Position numbers and translations under genes: made by a program | NCBI GenBank assembly: GCA_027575805.1 | Contig: JANBPU010000054.1 | Coordinates: 22,847 to 86,846 of the forward strand | DNA length: 64,000 nt | Reading direction: 5' to 3' | Origin: Mycoemilia scoparia | Taxonomy: Eukaryota; Kickxellomycota; Kickxellomycetes; Kickxellales; Kickxellaceae | In this document: in pieces, positions 21,550-36,200 of the stretch | Numbering within the stretch: position 1 is the first letter of the stretch | Layout of the letters: each line of letters opens with the position of its first letter | The notes under the pieces: generated by a model | What the model was told of the DNA's origin: nothing | Databases searched by the model: none | What the model saw: only the letters and a program-made list of their open reading frames with translations

Positions 21550-22956
21550 CTAGGCTGTGGCCAGCTCATGCCCGCTATAACCAAAAAGCTTTTGGTATTT
21601 GGAAACAAATAGGTCCTTTCCTTTGGTGACCTTGACAAGGAAATCGCCTATACAGCCTGTAACGTTAAACCCGAAGAGCTGTGCTGATCCGTGGTAAGGA
21701 CCAATGGGCACCATAGCAGTGTTTGATGGGAATGTGCTTGCAGCCTTTAGCTTAATATTCTTCAAAAGTGCACTGCCATTTGCCTCATCGCGGCCATTAG
21801 AATTCAGCTTAGATTTGGTGTGATAGCCAGCATAAATCAAAATCTCAATGTTCTTTGCAGCAGTTTCTCCTTGCAATCCAGCCTTGAATGCGTACTTTTC
21901 GGTGTATGGGTAGTTGTTTACATCGCCGACCGAGAATATGTGTGGGAAAGCCTGATCATCAAGCTGCATGGTATCCTTGACTAGAATTTGGTTTGTCTTT
22001 GAATCAACTAATGCCCCAGAAGTTGAAGAAGACTGATAAAGTGTTTTGAGATATCCGCTATTGACTTTATTTCCAACAGCAAGCAGGATAAGATCAGTCT
22101 CGAATTCAGTTCCATTCTGGCTCTTGACAATAACCGGCTTATTCATTCTCGAGCCCACCTTGATGGCAGTGGCCGCGGCAGTACTTGAAGAATCATCAGC
22201 GTTATCATCGTTACCACCCTGTGGAAGAGCCAATTTTTCCTTCAAAAACACCTTGACACCATAGTTTTCGAGCTTCCTCTTCAAGTCTTCGCCCAATGCA
22301 GAACCGAAGTTTCCAGGCATCAAGTGCTCGCCATTATGGACAAGCGTAATCTCCTTTTTATTTTTATCGGACCAAGAAGTCTTGGACTTGCTGCCATATT
22401 CATTATATTTTGCCGCGATCTCGCCAGCCAATTCCACGCCAACAGCACCGCCACCAACAATCAAAATTTTGGTTGCCTGTTCAATTGCGTTTCTATAGCC
22501 TTCGAGTTCGATAATCCCATCTTCACGCGTAGCCGACACGGTCTTTGCAGGAGCAGCAACCGATGATCCCGTGGCAAGGACCAGATAATCAAATTCAATT
22601 TTGCACCCGTCGTCAAGAACAATGTGATGAGGATGCACCTCGGTCAAAGTTCTTCCCTGCTTGATTACGTGGTGGTGGTCGTCGTCATGCAAATCCTTTG
22701 AGTCCTTTTTCCCGGACTCTGCGGCGAATATGCGGTCAATTGGGATGAAGATATTTGGTGCGAATTTGCTGTCAACTGTTGCATGAAGTGATCCGACTGC
22801 GTGCATAAAGTGGTCACGACGTTCGACTAGTGTTACTTGGATTTTGTAGGATCCTTGGGCTTGGATTTTCGCAATTGCCTGGGCTGCAGCACCTCCAGCA
22901 TATGAAGCACCAACCACGACTACTTTAACGATATCAGAAGAAGAAGAGGAAGACAT
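21550..22956 (-). CDS. FSP1/AIFM2-like FAD-dependent oxidoreductase, copy 1
   Basis: Intronless, 468 residues from the ATG at 22956. The frame is open for 78 more codons upstream without an ATG, so the extension was not used. Two Rossmann motifs are visible: the N-terminal FAD-binding V-G16-A-S-Y-A-G and the NAD(P)H-binding ILIVGGGAVGVELAGEI near residue 165. The FAD-contacting segments YLVLATGSS and the C-terminal HIFSVGDVNNYP (near 339) are also present. The layout fits the pyridine-nucleotide-disulfide oxidoreductase fold of the AIF/FSP1 (AMID) group, known to reduce quinones with NAD(P)H. The redox-active CxxxxC of disulfide reductases is absent. There is no clear mitochondrial presequence or membrane segment; an Asp-Asp-His-His-His run lies near residue 90. 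A paralog sits at 44218-45642. Confidence 0.88.
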   Translation of the reverse strand: MSSSSSSDIVKVVVVGASYAGGAAAQAIAKIQAQGSYKIQVTLVERRDHFMHAVGSLHATVDSKFAPNIFIPIDRIFAAESGKKDSKDLHDDDHHHVIKQGRTLTEVHPHHIVLDDGCKIEFDYLVLATGSSVAAPAKTVSATREDGIIELEGYRNAIEQATKILIVGGGAVGVELAGEIAAKYNEYGSKSKTSWSDKNKKEITLVHNGEHLMPGNFGSALGEDLKRKLENYGVKVFLKEKLALPQGGNDDNADDSSSTAAATAIKVGSRMNKPVIVKSQNGTEFETDLILLAVGNKVNSGYLKTLYQSSSTSGALVDSKTNQILVKDTMQLDDQAFPHIFSVGDVNNYPYTEKYAFKAGLQGETAAKNIEILIYAGYHTKSKLNSNGRDEANGSALLKNIKLKAASTFPSNTAMVPIGPYHGSAQLFGFNVTGCIGDFLVKVTKGKDLFVSKYQKLFGYSGHELATA

Positions 22957-24269
22957 TATTGAGAATTGTAAAGTATTAACAAGTATGAGTGAGCAAGTGA
23001 GTGTAGATAGATAGTGAGGGAGTGTAGTGGGTATTAGTTTAAACGGCCAAATAGAGATAGTTTGAGAGAAGGAAATAGGGTAATGGTGTGTATGTATTTG
23101 GTTTAGTGGTAAGAACCAGAAAAATAATTTACTAGAATCTTTTCTCTTATATGTAGGATTACGGAAATGAACGGAGATAACGGAAAACAAAAAATATACA
23201 CTGATGACGAAAGTGCTGAATAATAATCGAAGGTGACGGAAAATGGTGATAATCCAGTAGCAGCTATTATTATTTGTCAGAATCTTCTTGACAAAACAGA
23301 GACGGGGTGGTACCCTACTACTAATACTAGAGTAATTTCTGTAATATTAGCCAATAATCGGTAGTGCAAGTCTCAACTCAGCAACCAAAAATGCGTATGG
23401 TTGGTTGTGGGCAAACTTTGCATAGCGGATTGAGAGTATTACTTGGCGGTTGCTTCTTGTGAGGAACTTGCAAATCTGGGTCAAGTAGACAAAAGCACGC
23501 CAGAAAGAGCATCCTTGAGAGAATAAAAATGTTTAATAATTACAAAAATAAGCGTCGGAAAGGACACTGCCAAAGGAATCGGTGTGTCCCTTTCAGCTAA
23601 AGAGAAAAAGTTCGAAAAAGTCGTGAAAAGTTATAACTAACTGGCCCACATTAGAGGTACTATTTCTTTGTCTAAATAATAGCTAAACTTTTACTAGAAG
23701 AGTTCCAGTTTGTTCTTAACTTTTCAGATGAACGTATGAGTCGTATGTATTATGTCTATACATTTTAAAATTTTAAATTACCAACACTAACCTGTTCTTC
23801 TATCTAGACACTCTAATGTTTGTCAATAGCGGTTAATCACATTATGAGGCAATAATGGCCAGATCAAATCAACGACTGATCTATGATCCAAAAACCACCT
23901 AGAAAAAAATAAAAATAAAAATTGATGATGTTTCCTAGATGAATTTTAACAAAGTTTCTATCACAACTTTTTTCTTTTGAAAAAAAGCTTTTCTAACTTG
24001 TACGTACACCGACACACTTAATATTAGTAGTTGTGCGGATAATAGAAGTGTGTGAGAAAAAGAGATAGAGAGTGAGAGGGTTAGTTGGCTTGTTATCAAT
24101 TTATATTTTTGAAAACACCTTCCTGAAAGAAAGCTCTATTCGGAATTACCATTACAATTTACTAATTAGCATTTGGCTTCAATGCAGAAAAGAATTGCTT
24201 TTAGAAAGCCAAAGTCCGAACCCTACCATACTATTTAGGAACGATAGATTAACATAATAGTTTCCAAAG
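22957..24269. other. Divergent promoter region between flavoprotein copy 1 and midasin
   Basis: 1.3 kb head-to-head spacer. The part nearest the flavoprotein is pyrimidine-rich on its coding strand, like a 5' leader. No gene, TATA box or repeat of note was recognised. Confidence 0.45.
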
Positions 24270-27200
24270 ATGAATAACAGCAGCAGAAGTAGCAGCAGCA
24301 TCAATAGTAGTAGACAGACATCAGCGAAAAAAGAGGTAAGGAAAAAGGAGAAAGAGTCAAGTTTTGATATTTCTCAAAAACTAAAACATATACATTTAGA
24401 CGAGGAAGACCTCCAAAACAACAACAACAACAACAACAACAATATCACAAAAGAAAACGACAAAGCCGTTACAGAAAATGAAGAAACGAGTTTGAATAAC
24501 TTGCCACCAACGCTTGATCCATTTTCGGTTAATCTACCTGAAGCTATAAAAACACTCATAAAAGAAATCGAAAACCCCCAAGTCTCCAGCGATATTGCGT
24601 TACCAAAACAAGCCAAAAGGTTGATCAAAAGCCTGAAAGAATGGTTAAAGAATCCCAACCGTGAACAAGCCGATAAAGTATTAAATTGGTTATCAGCACT
24701 ACTCCTTATCGACGGATTCTACAACAACAAAATATCAAAAAGCCATATTTTAGGCGATCAACAGCCACCAAACTGGATCCAGATTGAAGCCAACAAAAGT
24801 ATTTGTACCAAGATCCTTGAAATATTCAGACCCTTGATTATCGATCTGGTGGCTCGTTGGGTTGTTCCTGAAGCCCCCATTCAAGTATTTTCATATTTAT
24901 CTGATAATACCACTTCAACTGCCGATTCTGAAGACGACGATGATCAACAGTATATTTGGTCAAAGTGTGTTGCCTATGCTACCGGCCTGATCATTTCAAC
25001 TACACCTCAAATCAAAAGATTGGTCATGGCGTTCTTTACAAAATCCCCAGCTCCATTTTCCATCCCCACCACCAACAACAAAAAGAAGAAGATGATGAAG
25101 AGCAATCAGCATATCCAGGAGCTTCTAACACTATACCGACTATTGAATGCCATTCCTGAACTCTTGGATAGCACATCCAGTAAATGGAATTGGTATGATT
25201 ATTTATATGCCGGATTCAATGACTCCGATCCAATGGTTAGATATTTGTCCTGCGAGTGCTATAGTCTAGTATACGGGCTAAGTGAAGGCGGAAAACAGGA
25301 GTTGTTGGCCAACAAATTTTCCCAAGATTCCATCACCACTTCTTTGGACCTAGCAAAAATTAGAGTTCAAGTATTGGTTGGTGAGCAGATGCGTATTAGT
25401 CAAATGAATGAAAATATGCTAAAGAAAGCCCAGGAATTTAGTGGATCTGGCAAAATTTGGATAGCCTTTACCAATAACAATAATAATAATAATGACAACA
25501 GCGACGATGAGGATGACGATAGTAATAGTGATGGCAATGTTATCGAAAAAGTTCCGTGGGTTAGTGAAAACAATCTTTCGGATTGTACAGTCAATGTTAG
25601 TGGCATGTTATTGCCTAGGCTAATTTCCAACAACAACCATCACACCACCACACCCACCACCACCGCCAATGTTGATAACAACAAACTTGTTCATACCCAA
25701 ACAACTGCCCAGAATCTCCAAAAAATGGCATTAGCCAGTTCACTATCCTCTCCTATCTTGTTGACTGGCTTGACTGGATCAGGAAAAACCGCACTAATCG
25801 AAGAACTAGCTCGACTGACAGGTAACGAACTAATCACGATCCATTTGGGCGACCAGACTGATTCGAAAGTTTTGCTGGGCACATACACGACCACGTCACA
25901 ACCTGGAAATTTTGAATGGCTGCCCGGTGTTTTGGCCAGCGCTGTTAAGCTAGGAAAGTGGGTTGTATTTGAAGATATTGATCTTGCTTCTGGCGAGGTT
26001 ATTTCGGTCATTTTGCCATTGCTTGAAAGTGGAGAGCTATTTATTCCAAGTCGAGGTGAACGGATTAAGGCTCATAGTCAGTTCTTGTTATTTGCTACCC
26101 GTAGTTTGTTGCCATCCAATCGTGGTAGAGGTGGGAAGGCTCAACCACGCAGAGGAGTTTCGGCCACTACTGATTCAATGCTTTCGAGTAGCTTTTGGTC
26201 GAAAATTGATATTGAGCCGCTTAAAAGAAACGAGCTGTGCGATGTTATTAGAGGGAGGTTTGAAAGCCTTGGACCGGTGGCGTCGACCTTGGTTGATGTG
26301 TTTATGAAGGTTTCTGATCCTTCCTCCAACTCTTCTTCTTCTTCTTCCACCGCATCTATTGTTGAAACTGGCGATAATGATGGTCAAGAAATGGTTGTTG
26401 AGAACACCTCTACTATGACTAGCGGAGGAGGAGGAGGAGGAGGAGGAGGAATTGGGAGATTTATGTCTGCTCGAGATTTACTAAAATGGTGCCACCGTGT
26501 TGACCACCTTATCAGACAAAGTAGTGGAAATGGCAACAGCAGCAGCGGTAGCAGTTTGGCAATTCAAACTCGTGGCTCAGACTTTTATTTAAATGAAGAG
26601 GGCCGACAGTGGTTATTCCAAGAAGCCTCTGACGTTTTCTGTGGAATGGAGCCATCATATCCTGCATGGTTATCCATGCTCAAAATCATTGGGACAGCTT
26701 TGGGAATTCCAACCGAAAGAGTTGACCATTTTGTTGAGCGTGAAGTCCCCAATTTTGATCGATCCGAAACTAGAGTCAAAATTGGAAGATGTACTCTTCT
26801 CAGACGCAGCGCAGCCAAATCTAGTCAGCAGGCTACTGCAGGTGCTGAGCGTCCATTTGCTGAAACTAGACATGCACGCAAATTAATGGAGCGTATTGCT
26901 GTTTCGGCAAAACTCAATGAGCCCGTAATCCTGGTTGGTGAGACCGGTACAGGAAAAACGACTGTAGTCCAGAGACTGGCAGATTTATTGCACCAGAAGT
27001 TGGTTATTGTCAATTTATCCCAGCAGAGTGATTCTTCGGATTTGTTGGGTGGGTTTAAGCCGGTTGATGCCAAGACTTTGGTTGTGCCGTTGAAGGAAGA
27101 GTTTGATGGGTTGTTTGAAAAGACATTTTCGCTGAGAAGCAATGCGGCGTATGTTGAAAGCGTAAGGACTGCGTATGGTGCTAGGAATTGGAAGAGGCTG

Positions 27201-30200
27201 ATTAAATTGTTTAGGGAGGCTTGTTTGAGGGCTTATAAGCTGATAGATAAGGCTAATGCGGCAGCAATGAAAATCGAAAGCACTAAGGATTCTCAAGGAT
27301 CAAGCGATGTTGTCACCAAAGAGAAGGGCAGTGATAAGAAGTCGCCTAAAAAGGAAAGAGATGATACTACTGCTGCCGACGACAGTAGTGGAAAGCCAAA
27401 GAGACAAAAGAAGAGTAGTGGAAAATCATCAAGACAGCTGAAGATCAACCCCGAAATATTAGAGTTCATGTGGAAACAGTTTGAAAGAGATGTCATATCA
27501 TTTGAGGCACAAATGGAACAAACCGACAAACATCTGGTATTCAGCTTCATCGAAGGCACTTTAGTAAAGGCAATTAAACAAGGAGACTGGATTCTTCTTG
27601 ACGAAGTCAACCTTGCCTCACCAGAAACACTAGAATCTCTCAGCGGACTGCTCCAAGGCGCATCTCGTTCCATCTTGCTCGCCGAGCGTGGTGATAGTAA
27701 ACCCATCCCCCGCCATCCCAACTTCCGTATATTTGCATGTATGAATCCCGCCACTGATGTTGGAAAGCGAGATCTCCCCCCTGGTCTTCGGAACAGATTT
27801 ACCGAATATTATGTTCACCCGCCTGATAGTAACCAGGACGATTTGCTTGCATTGATCAACTGTTATCTGGACAGGTTTGTTCGAACCACTCCGTTTATGT
27901 CTAATAGGGTGGCAGACTTTTATAGGGAAGCTAAACGGCTTTCGGGTGACCATTTGATTGTTGATGGTGCCCAGCAACGTCCTCATTATAGTTTGAGAAC
28001 TTTATCCAGAGCTCTGACATTTGCTCGTGACCAGGCACCGGTTTATTCAATTCGCCGTGCTCTGTATGATGGCCTGTATATGACGTTTGTGACTCAGCTT
28101 GAAAATGAAAGCCAGAAAAAGTTGGTTGCCAAGTTACAGAGCATTTTGTTTAAAGATGATAAAAATATCAATGTCAACCAAGTTCTTAGTCTTGCTCCAG
28201 CACAGCCACCAAACCCATCCAATTCTGGCAATTCACATAATAACCCGAATCCGCCGTTCATCAAGTACGGTGGATTTTGGCTGCAAACTGGTCCAATTCC
28301 TATCAACTCTGACGAAACCAAACATTACATTCTAACCCCATCGGTTGAATACAACTTACATGGCTTGGCACGCGCTGTGATGTGTGGACTCTATCCGGTT
28401 CTCATCCAGGGCCCTACATCAGCCGGTAAAACCAGTATGATTGAGTTCTTGGCTAAGCAAACTGGACACAAATTTGTCCGTATTAACAACCATGAGCACA
28501 CTGATCTTCAAGAATATTTGGGATCATATGTATCCCAGAGTGATGGCAAACTGGTATTCCAAGAGGGAGTGTTGGTTAATGCTCTTAGAAATGGCCACTG
28601 GTTAGTACTAGATGAACTCAACCTTGCTCCAACTGATGTTCTTGAGGCCCTTAATCGATTGTTGGATGATAACCGTGAACTGTTCATTCCCGAAACCCAG
28701 GAGGTCGTCAGGCCCCACAAACATTTCCGGCTGTTTGCTACCCAAAACCCAGCTGGTCTGTATGGTGGTCGGAAAGCACTTTCTCGAGCATTCCGGAATA
28801 GGTTTGTGGAGCTTCATTTTGGCGATTTGCCACAGAATGAACTGGAAACCATTTTGACTGCTCGTTGTGAAATTGCACCGTCGTATGCCAAGAAATTGGT
28901 TATGGTTTACAAGAAATTGACTGAGCAGAGACAACAGTCCCGAGTATTTGAAGCGCGCCATGGGTATATTACATTGCGTGATATGTTTAGATGGGCTAGT
29001 AGAGGTGCCATTGGGTACCAGGAATTGGCTGAGCATGGGTATATGATACTTGCGGAGAGAGTAAGAAATGTTGATGAGAAGGAGGTAGTGAAGAAGGCTT
29101 TGGAAGATGTTATGAGAGTGAAGATTGATGAGGCTGATATGTACTCGTTTGAGCGGCTGAATCAGCTCCCTGAATATAAAGGGTATCTTGCACTTAAGGA
29201 TTTTGCCAATGGTAGTGGCGGCGAGCAACAACTTCCTCGTTTGGCGTGGACCCATGCCATGAGGAGATTGTTTACGCTAGTATCGTTGTGTCTTCGTCAT
29301 CATGAGCCGGTGTTGTTGGTTGGAGAAACTGGGTGTGGTAAAACAACGGTTTGTCAAGTACTTTCGGCAGTTAGGAAACAATGTTTGCATATGGTGAATT
29401 GCCATCAGAATACAGAGACTTCTGATCTGCTTGGTGGACAGCGACCGCTTCGTGATCGGTCCAGGATTATGCATGAAGCTCAACAAAGATTGATCGATGT
29501 GTTGGTTGAGCTTGGTAAACGTTTACCGGTTGTTGCCCAGATTGTTAATGAAGCTATAACCCAAAATAGTGGAGATGGAGATGAAGGTGCTAGTATTGAG
29601 GAATTGCCGTTTGATAATCTAAAAGCTATTTGGGCACGAATGGTCGACAAGAAGGGGCCAACCTTCAGTTCTATACAAGAATTGCTAAACAACCCCCTCG
29701 ACAGCCATCAAGAACTTACCAGCAAAGTCAATGCCATGGTAGATTTGTTATCGAGATCCAATATGTTGTTTGAGTGGTGTGACGGTCCTCTAGTCCAAGC
29801 CATGAAGAATGGTGATCTCTTTTTACTTGACGAAATTTCCCTAGCTGACGATTCCGTTCTAGAAAGATTGAATTCCGTGCTTGAACCTTCAAAGTTCCTT
29901 ATGCTTGCTGAGAAGGCAGGAGAGTCGGGTGGTTTGGAGGTTGAGCCTATACTTGGAGCAGATGGTTTCGAATTTCTGGCTACAATGAATCCAGGCGGTG
30001 ATTATGGAAAGCGTGAATTAAGTCCGGCTCTGCGTAACAGATTTACTGAGCTTTGGGTACCTGCCATTTCTGGAAGATCCGATTTGGAACAGATTTTGTC
30101 AGAAAGATTAACTGAGAAGTTACAATCTGTTTCTTTGCCTAGTGATCATAGTATTCCTGAAAAGAGCAGTGTTAGTGGCTGTGTAAACTTGGTGCTTGAT

Positions 30201-33200
30201 TTCGTTGAATGGTTAGTCAAAACTCTTGTCCCATCAGTCTCAGGCGGTAGTGGAAGTAGTACTAAAGGGGACGAGGTCGCTGCCTTGTCGATTATTAGTT
30301 TGCGTGACTATTTGGCATGGACTGATTTTATTGCCTGTACTAGCCATATTTTTGGAATGGGTCAGGCTATGGCCCATGGTGGTTGCTTGGTTTTGCTCGA
30401 TGGAATTGGGTCTCATGCTGCACTCGGTGGTGCATTCTCTAGTCAGAACATTAAGCAGCAGATCAAGAATAAATGTGTTAGCAAGCTTATATCTATGACC
30501 AAGAGCTTACCAGGAAACCATAACAACGGGGATGGTGGGATCCAACATTCATTAGTTGGACTTGTCGATGCATCTGAACTGATCAAACAAAACAACATCC
30601 AAAGCCTTGGTAGTCTGATCGAAAAGAAGCAACAAAGTCAAGACGGTCAAAAGACATTGATTGGAGTCAACCCTTTCTGGGTACCTATCGGGTCACTAAA
30701 GCCAAAACGCGATGATTTTGCATTCCAAGCTCCTACAACATTCGACAACTTTGTTCGTGTACTTCGAGGCTTACAGATTACAAAGCCAATCTTGCTTGAG
30801 GGAAGTCCTGGTGTCGGTAAAACAAGTCTAATCTCTGCTCTAGCCAAGTTGACTGGCAACAATCTAGTCCGAATCAACCTTTCTGACCAAACCGATCTGA
30901 TGGACTTGTTTGGATCAGATTTACCAGTTGAAGGCGGAGCGCCCGGGGAGTTTGCCTGGAGAGATGCTCCATTTTTACAAGCGATGCAAAATGGAGATTG
31001 GGTACTTTTGGATGAAATCAATTTGGCATCCCAATCAGTATTGGAAGGCTTGAATGCCTGTCTTGATCATCGTGGTACTGTTTATGTATCCGAACTTGAC
31101 AAGTACTTTTCAAGAGCACCAGATTTCCGACTATTTGCTGCCCAAAATCCCATCCACCAGGGTGGTGGACGCAAAGGACTGCCCAAGTCGTTTATCAATC
31201 GGTTTACCCAAGTATATGTCAATGCACTTGATCGAGATGACTTGCTGTTGATCTGTACTCACCTTTATGGACATGCCTTTTCTAATGAGGTCATCCAGAA
31301 TGTCTTGGATTTCAATTATGCAATGCACGAACGGACAATGAGTTCCAGGCAGTTTGGTCGTGATGGGAGTCCATGGGAATTTAACCTTCGTGATGTGGCT
31401 AGATGGTTAGAGATTGCTTCAGCATCCAAACGGACCGATGGTAGCTTCCCTGCTAGGGCTGTTAATGATGGTGATGTTACAACAACGAAGCCTAGCAGAC
31501 CACTGCTGGCTCCGATCGGATACTTTGCTAGACTCATGTATGTTGATAGAATGAGAACTCGCCAAGATCGTGACCAGGTGGTCCATCTATATAAGGAAAT
31601 ATTTGGAGAAAAGGATATTCACCAGCTCACAGAAACACCCAGATTTTCGTTAACCAAGTCTGCACTCCAAGCTGGCCATGCTGTTATGCCTCGTCAATCG
31701 GTCTCAAATGGACCTACCAATTCAACGGTTAACATTGATATTCTAAAGAGCCAGCTGGGTCCATTAGAGTCGGTCATGCATTGCTTGTCAATGTCGTGGA
31801 TGCCTATTCTGGTTGGCCAGTCAGGAGTTGGAAAAACAACCCTTGTTAGATGGCTAGCAAAGGCTACTGGAAACAGGTTGGTAGAATTCTCTATGAATTC
31901 TGGAGTCGATACGCTTGAACTCCTTGGTGGATTCGAACAGGTTGATCTGATCAGACATATCTCTCGTATATTGGATTTATCTTTCCAAGTTCTACAGTCG
32001 CTTGAGTACAAGATCACTATTGAAAATAGTGGTGTTGCTGTAACCAAGTCAGATTCTCTAGTCAGCTTACAAAAGCTGTTTAGTCTCATCAATTCAGAGA
32101 AAAGCAAGGCGCCGACTGGTGAGCTATTCTCTCTTATGGATGATCTGCTTTCCCAACTAAGATCGTTATCCGGTTCCATTCACCATTCTATCTCAGATGA
32201 ATTTTCTAACGACCATGATAACAACTCAGCAACAACAGGTGTGATCCATAAACTGGAAAATATAGCAAGCCAGCTGGAAATGGTCAAAGATGTGGCCAGA
32301 AAGGGAGTAACCGGTCAGTTTGAGTGGGTAGATGGTGCTCTTGTCGAGGCCCTTGAACATGGGCATTGGCTGCTAGTTGATCGCGCCAATCTCTGTAACC
32401 CGTCAGTCTTGGACAGATTGAATGGATTACTTGAACCAAAGGGTGTTTTGATTATGAACGAGCGGGGAATGGTTAACGGAAAAGTCAAAATTATCAAACC
32501 CCATCCTAACTTCAGGATTATAATGACGGTTGATCCCAGGGCTGGCGAATTATCTCGAGCTATGCGTAACCGTGGTACAGAAATTTGCATGCTTCCTCTT
32601 CAACAACAACAACAGATGAATAGGCAGCAGGGTACTGGCACAAATAATTGCTTGCTGGATTGGTATTTGATTGCCCAAAGTAATGGCGTCAATGGTTTGG
32701 GTGTTACCAAGAGACTTTTGGAATCTGTCAAGCTAGAAGAAACTTCGTCAAAGATGGCGGCAGCTGTAGTTGATGAAAGATATTTTGTCATGTCTTGTCG
32801 GTTTATAGCTGAGAAACTACAGAGAGGCGTTCCACTTCCAGTCGTCGTTGTCGATAATGAAGATGGCAAATCCAAGAGTTTCGAAGAAGGTATATTCTCG
32901 AATATGCTTTTGTGGCTGTCTCGCTTGCCCAAGATCAATAGGCTAGACTCTTCGGATATTATCAGCCTATTGGGTCAAATTGGATTGGCTCAATTCTCGG
33001 AATCGGATCTTTTGCTTTCGAGTGGCACCAATGACAAGTCTGACCAAACTACCGCACTCCAAGATCTTAGCCAAGGACTTTTGAATGCAATCATTTCTTT
33101 GGCCAGCTATCCAGGAAGTTCAGTCGAGGCCGATAAGCTGCGAGTACAAATCGAAGCAGTCAATGAACTCATTTCGAGCAGTAACCAAATGAATGATCCA

Positions 33201-36200
33201 CAATATCAGAATTTACTGGAAGAGTTCTACGCTTTGATTTCGGACCACCCAGTTACTAAATGCCTTGGGTCTTGTACACAGTCGTTACTTTGTCAAGCTG
33301 GTTTGCTTAGCACTGGTACTGAGGACATTCCACTTGACCTGGAACTTTGTAAACCCATCAGTCAACTTTTGGAAATTGCCGATAATGATGATAGCCTCAA
33401 GAATGATGTAACTTGGAAGTTTGGTCGTGACCTACAAAAAGCTTTGTTCCAACTCCTTCTGTTGTTGATCCAAAGAAACTGCTTCAAGAAGAAATCTGAA
33501 TCCAAAGACATTTTACCTACCAAAGGTAGTCATTTAGAAACTCCAAAGAGCATGTCACACTTGAGACAGGCTTATTTGTACTACGCCACCGAAGGGCAGA
33601 GAATGACAAGCACGCAGCTTAGCCACTCTATCCTAGCATCTGTATATCCAATGCTTGAGTCAGTCAACGATCTGGTTGATTGGTGGCAGAGTGTTTTGGT
33701 AGGTTTAGCACAAGACGCTCACCATTATCCTCAAGTCACAACGGATCAGGTTCTTTTGAAAGTAACATCATCGATCCAGGCCCTTATTACCTACCGAGGA
33801 CAGATTTGGAATATACTCAAACAATCCAGTGGATCAAATGTTAACGTCAGCAACATGTCTGCCAATAGTGAATGGATACAGAAAACAATCAAGTATATTC
33901 ATGAAGCATTACATTCAAGTGGGCTATTATCGTTGCTAGAAAGCAACGGCGATTCCGTCGTAGATGCGAAGCCACTTGATAATGCCATTTACCACGTTGA
34001 CAATGTTTGTTCTCAAATGGACCAAACCGGGTTGTTTGTTAGCCGTGCAATTTGGAAGAACTCACATCCTGTGACATTGTCTGATCCCGAACTTCGTGAC
34101 CTTGAACAACGACTGCTAGACATCTCCAAGGATCTAAATACCTTGGACAACGAAGACGGCGATGAGAAAAAAGAGTGGCAGAATTGGATAACCGAAGGTT
34201 TGGCTACGATCTACACCTTGGCTGACCAAGGAAAGCAGGAGAGAATCCAAGGCCATGTTGCGAACACCTATTATAGCGATAGAGCCAGACTGGTGAAGGC
34301 TTTGAGCCTATTAGTTGATAATATGGAATCAAAAAAGGACAGCACTTCTAACAAAAAGCCTCACAGCCCTAATGAAGACTACCAAGATACTCAAATCCAG
34401 CTTTCAGCTACTCCGCATTCGTTTGTTGAGCACGTATCTGTATTGAAGATCCAATCTTTTATTACGCAGCTTCTAAGTCTTATTACTAATCTCCCCGATG
34501 TTGGTTCCGATTGTCAAATATCAAATGAGGAGCTTTCGGTATATGGTCAGATATGCGATAATATCACTAAACGAGTCTTGACAACGCTTGGATCCGTGAA
34601 GCTTGATATTAATATTGTTCGTTCATCATTGAAAGATCAGATCATAACTGCTACCAGATTACTCTATAATTTCCAAAGATTGTCATGGCTACTAGAGGGA
34701 TACCAAAGTCGCACCTTTAATGCTACTGATAGCGATCGAATTTGGCACTTTATTCGTCAAGTCAAGGCAATCATAACTGATCTGATTGCACCACTTCACA
34801 ACATTTTGTGGCAACCATTTCCTGAATTAACTGTCGATGGAAGCCCCATCATTGAGACCGAAAGCGCCACCCGTTCAAACGCCATGGCGATATCGTATAT
34901 TCCACCTTCTGGCAGCAGTAGTGCTATTGAAACAGCAACACTTACTCCTCTAATGTGGTCTTTGGCGATTGCTTCAAAAAATGTCCCATTGCATGGTCGT
35001 CTCGATCTGTTTACAAATAATCAAGAGCTGTTGATTGCATGTGTCAAAAAAATTTCGAGCCCATCGGCTGTAGAGTATCAGGGGCACCAGCAGATGAGTT
35101 GTGTCCAACAAGGCAACACCGAAGATGTGCCATCATTTGTGTTGGGTGTGCTTAATAGTTGCAGTGAAGCAATGGGCCATATTACTCATCTACTTTGGAT
35201 AGTTTCGACTATTGCTAGTGTTGATAACATTAAGCTAAAGAATACTCTTCATACTGCAACAAAGACTTTGTCTAATATGATTTGTATTGTTTCGAGCAGA
35301 AACGGTCTGAGGTCAGATGATGGCCAACTTTCAAATGCTTGTAAAGAGTGGGCAATATCTGTTGAACAGGCTCTCGCTATACTGCCATCTAACAGCAGTA
35401 GTGCCATTCTTCGAGCTATAAGGGAAGCATTCAAATCAGCATTCAATCTTATTCGAGAGCTCTTTGTTGATGAAGGCCTTTGTCAAGCTGCTGCTGTTAC
35501 TGCATGGATTAAGAAAAAGCCAAGACTCAATACTGCATCTGCCAGAGTTTCTATTAACACGTCGTTGATGATGATCGTTGCCTTAGTTCCAGAAACACCA
35601 ATTGATCCTGCCATAAGATCCCAAGCCCAATGGAATTTATTTAAAGACCAGCTATCAGAACTCAAATCAGATAAATTGGCTCACGAATTAATCGAAAGGT
35701 ACAGGACCGGCAACGATAGTAGCAACGACAAGATTCGAAGACTCGATGAGCAAATCTCGTATAAGGTTCAGGAAATATCCAAGGCAGAAATTGAAGTTGT
35801 ATATCGACCATCATCCCAAACTTCAGTACTCGCAAAGAAGATTAAGTCTAGAAACGATGGTGGTCGGTCGTTCAATGTACTGTGGAAAGAAATGCGTATG
35901 CTTGTTGATGGGCCATTGGCATTTACAAAGGTTTCCGAACTCTTTGAGTTAGCTACTGCCACCACCGCTACATCAGCATCGCCAATAGTGAGATTCATTT
36001 CCAGAGAACAAGCTATTCAGCGCTCACTTGCCCAAGCAATTCAAAGAGTTGAACACCACTACTACGATGGATACCGGGATATTGCTCAAGTATGGATTAC
36101 TTGGCTCCAGAAATTCCGCCAAGGGTTACAAAAGTTAGGCTTTGCTGCCCAACAAACAATGGTTCATAATGATCCGGTTTCCGAGCGGGTATTTAGGTCG

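Noticed and set aside
22957..23190. N-terminal extension of flavoprotein copy 1 (78 extra codons open upstream)
   Set aside because: No in-frame ATG; the sequence is pyrimidine-rich and reads like a 5' leader, and the ATG at 22956 precedes the Rossmann motif at the normal distance.
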